A stretch of DNA of 23,472 nt from Candidatus Krumholzibacteriia bacterium (GTDB taxonomy: Bacteria > Krumholzibacteriota > Krumholzibacteriia > LZORAL124-64-63), in assembly GCA_014859985.1 (NCBI GenBank), contig JACZKN010000247.1, forward strand, positions 1 through 23,472. Direction: 5' to 3'. The notes under the pieces were generated by a model that was not told the DNA's origin, searched no databases, and saw only the letters and a list, made by a program, of their open reading frames with translations. Within the stretch, counting starts at the first letter, position 1, and each line of letters opens with the position of its first letter. This document shows, one piece after another, positions 18,602 to 23,472 of this stretch. The position numbers were made by a program, and so were the translations under genes.

Positions 18602-19003
18602 TCAAGATGGGGGGGAAGGTCCGAGCAGGGCCGTGGCCTCGTCCAGGGTGTCCGAGGCGGGAAACAGCTGATCCAGCTGGGAAATGTGCAGGATGTTGCG
18701 GATACGCTCGTTGGCCCGGCAGACCAGGACCCTGCCGCCATGCCGGGCCAGCAGGTGGTGCCACGAGACCCAGACCCCCAGGACCCCGCTGTCGACCCAC
18801 TCGCAGGCCGCCAGGTCCACCACGACACCGGCCAGCGGATCCCCGGCCCGGCGGGCGATCTCGGCGGTGACCGACGCGTGGTCGGTGCCGGGCCGGCGCA
18901 GCACCTCGGTCTCGGCGCCGTCGGCGGCGCGTTCGAGCACCAGGAGCTGCGACACGCCGATGGTCGTGATCGGGCGGATCACCAGGATCGGGGCAGGGGT
19001 CAT
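18602..19003 (-). CDS. STAS-domain protein (anti-sigma-factor antagonist-like), copy B
   Basis: 133 aa, a single STAS fold. The core VVVDLAACEWVDSGVLGVWVSWHHL puts S72 after D71, at the position of the phosphorylatable Ser of SpoIIAA/RsbV. A helix-strand tail follows: RHGGRVLVCRANERIRNIL, then QLDQLFP. STAS proteins of this kind bind anti-sigma kinases or act in other partner-switching signals; no kinase or phosphatase gene is visible beside it. It is paralogous to the gene just upstream (same NER[IV]RN[IV]L and LDQ[LV]F segments), so tandem duplication is likely. ATG at 19003 is chosen because GGAGG lies about seven bases upstream; the frame is open to 19156 but that would add an unstructured basic tail. 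It is second in the pair, 106 bp after its partner. Confidence 0.82.
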   Translation of the reverse strand: MTPAPILVIRPITTIGVSQLLVLERAADGAETEVLRRPGTDHASVTAEIARRAGDPLAGVVVDLAACEWVDSGVLGVWVSWHHLLARHGGRVLVCRANERIRNILHISQLDQLFPASDTLDEATALLGPSPPS

Positions 19004-19109
19004 CACCGGCCTCCGGGTGGGCGGCTGCCGCGGCATGCGGTCGCCGGGGGCGGCCGCGCTTCCACTCATGGTGACGCGGAACCCCCGGGGGCGCAAGAGG
19101 CAAGACTGC

Positions 19110-19523
19110 TCAGGCCGCGGGCAGCAGGTCGTCGAGGGCGCGCTCGAACCCGTCATGGATGGTGAAGACCTGGTCGAGCCGGGTGACCGCCAGCACGTTG
19201 CGCACCCGCTCGTTGGGCCGCGCCAGCACCAGCTTTCCGCCCGCCCGGGCGACCACCTGGTACCAGGCGATCAGCGCCCCGATCCCCTGGCTGTTGAGCC
19301 ACGGGCAGTGGGCCAGGTCCACCACGCAACGGCAGGAGCCCGCGGCGATCGCGGCCCTGATGGCGCTCTCCACCGCCAGTTCGAAGTCCTCGGGCGGGCT
19401 GACAGGCACCGCGGCGGTGGACTGCACCACCAGCCGCCGGCCGTCGCGGCGGGCGTGCAGGATCTCGGCCGAGCCGCCGATCGGCGGGCAGAAGCGGATC
19501 CAGAGGAACGTCGCGGAGTCCAT
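19110..19523 (-). CDS. STAS-domain protein (anti-sigma-factor antagonist-like), copy A
   Basis: 137 aa STAS protein. The core CVVDLAHCPWLNSQGIGALIAW has S78 at the phospho-Ser position of SpoIIAA/RsbV, but the preceding Asp is Asn77. The tail VARAGGKLVLARPNERVRNV and RLDQVF matches the neighbouring paralogue. The N-terminal ~40 residues differ from its partner, with three Pro and the segment PPIGGSAEILHARRDGRRL. The ATG at 19523 has GGAGGA six bases upstream; two G of that Shine-Dalgarno lie inside a long GC hairpin (19533-19568), so its translation may be controlled by RNA structure. It follows the POT transporter gene by 87 bp on the same strand. Confidence 0.83.
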   Translation of the reverse strand: MDSATFLWIRFCPPIGGSAEILHARRDGRRLVVQSTAAVPVSPPEDFELAVESAIRAAIAAGSCRCVVDLAHCPWLNSQGIGALIAWYQVVARAGGKLVLARPNERVRNVLAVTRLDQVFTIHDGFERALDDLLPAA

Positions 19524-19532
19524 GGTCCGTCC

Positions 19533-19568
19533 TCCGGGCCCCGCGGGCGCTCGCCCACGGGGCCCGGA
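19533..19568 (-). promoter_or_regulatory. GC hairpin overlapping the Shine-Dalgarno of STAS copy A
   Basis: An 11-bp perfect stem (19533-19543 with 19558-19568), one C/A mismatch, four more base pairs and a 4-base loop lie between the POT transporter and STAS copy A. No U-tract follows, so it is a poor intrinsic terminator. The stem takes in part of the GGAGGA at 19530-19535. It could attenuate transcription or hide the ribosome-binding site; the structure is certain, the role is inferred. Confidence 0.5.
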
Positions 19569-19610
19569 TGATGATACGGAATCCGGGCCGGAAGGATGCG
19601 CCCCCGGCCC

Positions 19611-21125
19611 CTACGCGTTCATGTCGCTCCACCGCCGCGCCATGCGCGCGAACACCACCAGGGCCACGATGGCCACGACGCCGATCAGCGCGAAGGGGAT
19701 CCACACCGCGTGGTGGGGCGAGTAGGTCTCCCACAGCAGGTGCGTGGTCGCCGCCGCATCCAGGCCCGTGACGTCCATCAGCCGGGCGAAGGCCTCGGGC
19801 CGCGCCACGCCGGCAGCCTCGCCCAGGGTGTGGATGTCCCCGTCCCAGGTCCGCCCGGCCGCGAAATCGGTCTTCTCCACCAGGTACTTCTGGGCCAGCA
19901 CCGCCTTCTCGCCCCAGCGCCCGTAGACGAAGCCCTGCAGCCACGAGCCGAACCAGCCGCCCAGGCCCACGGGGATGTTCACGTAGCCCAGGTACTGGCC
20001 CTTCTTGCCCGGCGGCGAGATCAGGCCCAGGTACTCGTTCTTCTTGGGCCCGGTCAGCATCTCGCCCAGGGAGAAGCCGACCACGCCCAGCAGAAACATG
20101 AAGCCCACGTTGGTCAGCCCGGCCACCAGCACGCCCGCCGTGGCCATCGTCATGCCGATGACCATGGATTCGAGGGTCTTGAGCTTGCGCACCAGCCAGG
20201 ACACCGGGATCATCAGGCAGACGATGAGCACGGCGTTGAGGTTCAGCAGCAGCTCCTGCGGCACTTGGGGCCCGCGGTCGGTGGCGACCACCCAGGTGTC
20301 CGGGAAGATAGGCACCCGCTGGAACAGCGCCGCCACGTCCCCCGAGTCGTTCCAGTCGGTCAGGAAGTTCGGCTGCAGGTCCCACAGGGTGTACATCATC
20401 AGCCAGAAGCAGCTCATGATCAGCAGCCAGGCCACCAGGCGCCGGTCCGACAGGTTGCGGACCGTGCGCAGGAACACCTTCCAGGGCCCGTCCGTCTTGT
20501 TCGCGCCCGACTCGAAGTCCTTGAAAGTGAACAACATGAGGTAGTTCAGGGCCATGAAGCCGGCCGAGCAGAAGAACACCGCCTGCCAGCCGTAGCCGAA
20601 GCGCAGGAAGTTGGCCAGGAGCGGGCCGATCATCGCGCCCACGTTGACGACCCAGTAGAAGATGCCCCAGCCCAGCGACGAGTTGGTCTTGTTGACGTTC
20701 TGGGCCAGGGACCCCTGCAGGCTGGGCTTGAAGAACGCCGAGCCCGTGGCCAGCACCATCACCGCCACGGAGAAGCCCAGGTAGCTGGTCATCGTCCCCA
20801 TCAGGATGTAGCCGATGACGTTCAGGGTGATCGCCACCGCCAGGGTCTTCTTGTAGCCGTAGCGGTCGGCGTAGCCGCCGGTGAAGGTGGGCAGCAGGCT
20901 CTGGAAGATGAACCACAGGCTGTAGATGGTGCCCTTCTGGGCGGCGCTGAAGTGCAGGCCGTGGGTCTCGTCGGCCTGCATGATGTAGACGGCCACCACG
21001 CTGCGCACCAGGTAGTAGGCCAGGCGCTCGAACATCTCGATGCCGTTGAGCATCCAGTAGCCCCAGGTGAAACCCAGGACCTTGCTGCGGCCGGCCATGT
21101 CGGCGGTCGGTTGTTCGTTGGTCAT
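19611..21125 (-). CDS. POT/PTR-family proton-coupled oligopeptide transporter
   Basis: 504 aa MFS protein of the POT (proton-dependent oligopeptide) family, importing di- or tripeptides with H+. The hallmark ExxERxxYY is present as E30-M-F-E33-R34-L-A-Y37-Y38 in the first helix. The fourth-helix Lys motif appears as AFFKPSLQG, and the FYxxxNxG signature as FYWVVNVGAMIGP. Two unusually long loops stand out: one rich in Asp/Pro after WDLQPNFLTDW, and a ~65-residue one before the last helix (KYLVEKTDFAAGRTW to YSPHHAVW). Such loops occur in bacterial POT relatives, and some members carry other substrates. ATG at 21125 has AAAGGA upstream. An ATG at 21194 would add 23 Pro-rich residues and overlap the predicted transcription start, so it is rejected. 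It diverges from the DUF309 gene, with which it shares a 13-bp inverted repeat. Confidence 0.92.
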   Translation of the reverse strand: MTNEQPTADMAGRSKVLGFTWGYWMLNGIEMFERLAYYLVRSVVAVYIMQADETHGLHFSAAQKGTIYSLWFIFQSLLPTFTGGYADRYGYKKTLAVAITLNVIGYILMGTMTSYLGFSVAVMVLATGSAFFKPSLQGSLAQNVNKTNSSLGWGIFYWVVNVGAMIGPLLANFLRFGYGWQAVFFCSAGFMALNYLMLFTFKDFESGANKTDGPWKVFLRTVRNLSDRRLVAWLLIMSCFWLMMYTLWDLQPNFLTDWNDSGDVAALFQRVPIFPDTWVVATDRGPQVPQELLLNLNAVLIVCLMIPVSWLVRKLKTLESMVIGMTMATAGVLVAGLTNVGFMFLLGVVGFSLGEMLTGPKKNEYLGLISPPGKKGQYLGYVNIPVGLGGWFGSWLQGFVYGRWGEKAVLAQKYLVEKTDFAAGRTWDGDIHTLGEAAGVARPEAFARLMDVTGLDAAATTHLLWETYSPHHAVWIPFALIGVVAIVALVVFARMARRWSDMNA

Positions 21126-21191
21126 CGGCTCGGGTCCTTTCGGGCCCTGGGGCGGGCTAAAGGGCGGTTGCGGGGTGGTTCGAGGTCGGCG

Positions 21192-21319
21192 CATGATAGC
21201 CGAACGGGCCGGGAAGGTCAGCAGGAATCGGCCGCCCGCCCAGCCGATTGAAAATGCGTTTGATAGCGGGTTTCACGGCGCCGCGGCACTGGATGCCGCC
21301 GCCCGTTTCGGCTATCATG
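21192..21319. repeat. Inverted repeat pair in the POT/DUF309 divergent promoter region
   Basis: CATGATAGCCGAA at 21192-21204 and its exact reverse complement at 21307-21319 face outward, about 100 bp apart. With one extra T in the right arm the match extends a further four bases (CGGG/CCCG). Each arm carries a TATCAT that could serve as the -10 for the gene it faces. The right arm has no good -35. It is either a mirrored promoter pair or two operator sites for one regulator. Confidence 0.7.
21193..21221 (-). promoter_or_regulatory. Predicted promoter of the POT transporter gene
   Basis: On the minus strand CTGACC (21221-21216) is a 4-of-6 match to the -35, and TATCAT (21198-21193) a 5-of-6 match to the -10, with a 17-bp spacer. 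The -10 lies inside the left arm of the inverted repeat 21192-21204. The transcript would start about 60 bases before the ATG. Confidence 0.5.
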
Positions 21320-21359
21320 GGCAGGTGGCGCGGGATCGACCGGGCGCCGCAGGGAAGGG

Positions 21360-21854
21360 ATGATGTTCGAACCCGCCGTCTTTCGCCGCTACACCGACCG
21401 GGACTTCCCGTCCTACAAGCACGTGCCGGGCCGCACGCCCCACCCGACCCGCGACCCGGGGGGCCATTCCTACGGCGGGATCCAGCCCGACCTGCCGGAC
21501 CTGAACGTCGCCGACTGGCGGCGGTGCGACCATTACCTCTACGGCATCGACCTGTTCAACGCCGGCTACTGGTGGGAGGCCCACGAAGTGCTCGAGGGCC
21601 TGTGGCACGCCGCGGGCATCGGCTCCCCGGCGGCCCACGTGCTGCAGGCGGTGATCCAGTGCGCCGCGGCCCACCTGAAGAGCGCCCACCGCCAGCCCGT
21701 GGGCGCCCGCCGCCTCTTCGAGCACGCCCACAACCACGTGCTCTGGCGCCGCGACCATCACCTGGGCCTGGACCTGGTGGGCATGCTCGCCGACACCGGG
21801 GCCTACGTCACGGGCGACACCGACCGGCCGGCGCGGCTGATCCTGCACTTCTAG
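21360..21854 (+). CDS. DUF309-domain protein
   Basis: 164 aa, all-helical, no signal peptide, so cytoplasmic. It carries the DUF309 pattern: YLYGIDLFNAGYWWEAHEVLEGLW (residues 60-82, with E73, H75, E76 and E79), then HVLQAVIQCAAAHLKSAH and GARRLFEHAHNHVL. The family has no established biochemical function; the conserved His/Glu cluster could bind metal (inference). The N-terminal ~45 residues, rich in Pro, Gly, His and Asp, are not part of the helical core. ATG at 21360, immediately followed by a second ATG at 21363; AGGGAAGGG abuts the start, so the second ATG may be the one used. The next gene follows after 43 bp and is probably co-transcribed. Confidence 0.85.
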   Translation: MMFEPAVFRRYTDRDFPSYKHVPGRTPHPTRDPGGHSYGGIQPDLPDLNVADWRRCDHYLYGIDLFNAGYWWEAHEVLEGLWHAAGIGSPAAHVLQAVIQCAAAHLKSAHRQPVGARRLFEHAHNHVLWRRDHHLGLDLVGMLADTGAYVTGDTDRPARLILHF

Positions 21855-21897
21855 CCCGCGGCCGGGATCCCGGACCGGCACGGAAGGACAGCCGACC

Positions 21898-23472
21898 ATG
21901 GCCCGCGGGACGCTGCACGATCGGTTGCTCCTGGCCCTGCTGGCGGTCGCGGCGGCGATCCGCCTCGTGTTCCTGCTGGAGGTCGCCCGCACCGACCTGG
22001 TGGCGGTGCACCTGCTGGACGCGGAAACGTACCACACCTGGGCCTTGCGCCTGGTGGCCGGCGACTTCGGCTGGGAAGAGACCTACTGGATGGGTCCCTT
22101 GTACCCCCACCTGGTGGCGGTGGTCTACCGGCTGCTGGGGCCGGACGGGGTGGCGGTCCAGGCCGTCCAGCTGGCGGCCACGGTGCTGAACGTGTGGCTG
22201 TTGCACCGCCTGGCGACGGCCCTGCTGCGGTCCGGCGGCGAGGTCGGCGCCGCACCTCCGGTCGCCCTCCTGGCCGCCGCCCTCTACGCCTTCTACGGCG
22301 CGCCGGTTTTCTACGCGGGCTTCCTGCTGATGGCCACGCTGGTCACCACGCAACTGCTGCTGGTGGCCTGGCAGGCCGTGCGCGCCCAGGACCGTCCGAC
22401 GGTGCGCCGCTGGCTCGTCCTGGGCCTGCTGGTGGGCCTGACGGGCCTGGCCCGGGGCAACGTGCTGCTGCTCGTGGCGACGCTGCCCCTGCTGCTGGTC
22501 GGCCGCGCCGACCTGTCCTGGCGGCGCCGGGCGCTGCTGACTGCGGTGCTCGCGGCCGGAGCCCTGGCCATGGTGGCGCCGGCGACCCTGCGCAACGTCC
22601 TGGTGGCCCGGGACTTCGCCCTGCTGACCAGCAACGGCGGCGTGAACCTGTACATCGGCCAGCTGCCCCACGGCGAAGGAGCCTTCACCCCGGCGCTGGA
22701 GCGGCCCGACGCCGAGAACGATCCCTCGCTGGAACTGACCCTGGAGGGGGAGTTCGGGCGGGACCTCAAGGGCTCGGAGGTCTCGCGCATCCTGACGCGG
22801 CGGGCCTGGCAGGTCTTCCGCGAGAACCTGGCCGCCATGCCCCGGCTCTACCTGCTGAAGATCTGGCGCTTCTGGAGCGGCTACGAGCTGCCCCAGATCG
22901 AAGCCTACGTCTGGTGGCGGGAGGTGTTCACCGGCCTGAAGCTGCTGCCGGTGCCCTACACCATCATCAGCGCCCTCGGCCTGGTGGGCCTGGCCTTCCT
23001 GCCGCGGCGGGCCCGGCTGGTGGTGCTGGTGGTGGTGCTGAGCTACTTCCTGTCCCTGCTGCCGTTCTTCCCCACCTCCCGCTACCGGCAGCCGATCGCG
23101 CCGCTTTTGGCCATCGGCGCCGCGGCCTGGGTCTGCGCCCTGATCGGCGCCCGCTGCCGCTGGCGCCGGGCGCCGACCCGGCGGTCCAGGCTCGTCGCCG
23201 GCGGTACGGCGGCGGGCCTGGTTGTCCTGCTGTGGCCGGCCTGGACGGCCCTGCCCCCGGGGGAGATCACCTGGCAGGTGAAGCTGCACGAGTCCTCCCG
23301 CGCCGCGCGCCTGGGCGACCTGCGCACCACCCTGGCCCGGGCCCGCGAGGCGGAGGAGGTCCGGCCGGGCCTGGCGGAGACCCCCTTCCTGCTGGCCCGC
23401 CACCTGGAGGATCTGGGCGCCTGGACCGAGGCCCGGGCGGCCATCGCCCAGGCCGCGGCGCGGGCGCCCCAC
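21898..23472 (+). CDS. GT-C family membrane glycosyltransferase (GT39/ArnT-like), 3' end outside the window
   Basis: At least 525 aa; no stop before the right edge. It is a multi-pass inner-membrane protein that would transfer a sugar from a lipid-linked donor. The first periplasmic loop has the acidic motif D41-A-E43 (HLLDAETYHTWA), typical of the GT-C catalytic site, followed by TYWMGPLYPHLVAVVYRLLG. About ten hydrophobic segments follow. The periplasmic part has LLTSNGGVNLYIGQ and FFPTSRYRQPIAPLL, both typical of the PMT-like/GT39-related families. From about residue 460 the protein turns soluble and helical (RAARLGDLRTTLARAREAEE, LARHLEDLGAWTEARAAIAQ), which looks like TPR repeats running off the window. 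ATG at 21898 with GGAAGGA about ten bases upstream. Acceptor and sugar cannot be told. Confidence 0.83.
   Translation, partial: MARGTLHDRLLLALLAVAAAIRLVFLLEVARTDLVAVHLLDAETYHTWALRLVAGDFGWEETYWMGPLYPHLVAVVYRLLGPDGVAVQAVQLAATVLNVWLLHRLATALLRSGGEVGAAPPVALLAAALYAFYGAPVFYAGFLLMATLVTTQLLLVAWQAVRAQDRPTVRRWLVLGLLVGLTGLARGNVLLLVATLPLLLVGRADLSWRRRALLTAVLAAGALAMVAPATLRNVLVARDFALLTSNGGVNLYIGQLPHGEGAFTPALERPDAENDPSLELTLEGEFGRDLKGSEVSRILTRRAWQVFRENLAAMPRLYLLKIWRFWSGYELPQIEAYVWWREVFTGLKLLPVPYTIISALGLVGLAFLPRRARLVVLVVVLSYFLSLLPFFPTSRYRQPIAPLLAIGAAAWVCALIGARCRWRRAPTRRSRLVAGGTAAGLVVLLWPAWTALPPGEITWQVKLHESSRAARLGDLRTTLARAREAEEVRPGLAETPFLLARHLEDLGAWTEARAAIAQAAARAPH

Noticed and set aside
18602..19523. Idea that both STAS proteins had lost the phosphorylatable Ser
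   Set aside because: Counting SpoIIAA residues puts Ser58 directly after the Asp of DSSG; both proteins keep Ser there (S72, S78). Only the flanking residues differ.

Overview
This window is very GC-rich and bacterial, and it is protein-coding almost throughout. I see no rRNA, tRNA, CRISPR array, insertion sequence or prophage. A BamA/TamA-type outer-membrane barrel and a lipoprotein point to a two-membrane cell. The giant subtilase ends in a FlgD-like/type-A-sorting-like domain carrying an NPFNP motif, and its modules resemble choice-of-anchor-D (ASH-like) domains. That combination is typical of high-GC lineages around the FCB superphylum (Krumholzibacteriota/Eisenbacteria-like). The placement is inference; no marker gene is present to test it.

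Layout, left to right. (1) 58-3206, minus strand: a divergent GlpX-type phosphatase is translationally coupled (4-nt overlap) to a SulP anion transporter with STAS and rhodanese-like C-terminal domains. (2) 3355-4416, plus: a CorA-type Mg2+ channel, divergent from glpX. (3) 4551-9565, plus: a BamA-like barrel, a CHASE-PAS hybrid histidine kinase starting at TTG, and a 14-TM-type MFS exporter apparently starting at a non-ATG codon. (4) 9581-10845, minus: a lipoprotein with PKD-like and CARDB-like regions, overlapping by 4 nt a small unknown membrane-anchored protein. The pair has a clear promoter. (5) 10965-18374, minus: one 2469-residue secreted subtilase built from a propeptide, an S8 protease domain, FnIII, three full and one partial copy of a ~430-residue module, and a C-terminal sorting-like domain. 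A strong hairpin follows it. (6) 18602-19523, minus: two tandem paralogous STAS proteins. (7) 19611-21125, minus: a POT/PTR peptide transporter. (8) 21360 to the right edge, plus: a DUF309 protein, then a GT-C membrane glycosyltransferase that runs off the window.

How the genes may work together. Most units look like ordinary envelope, transport and signalling functions. A secreted protease next to a peptide/H+ symporter suggests protein scavenging (inference only). The STAS pair between them could belong to a partner-switching circuit, but no cognate kinase or phosphatase is visible here. Several proteins keep their fold but have changed motif residues: GlpX-like (Asp to Asn, Thr to Ala), rhodanese (Cys to Ser) and the barrel (Arg missing from the L6 motif). 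These, the module array in the subtilase, a 13-bp perfect inverted repeat in the POT/DUF309 divergent promoter, and a hairpin that buries part of a ribosome-binding site are the points most worth checking. I do not see a convincing new multi-gene system.
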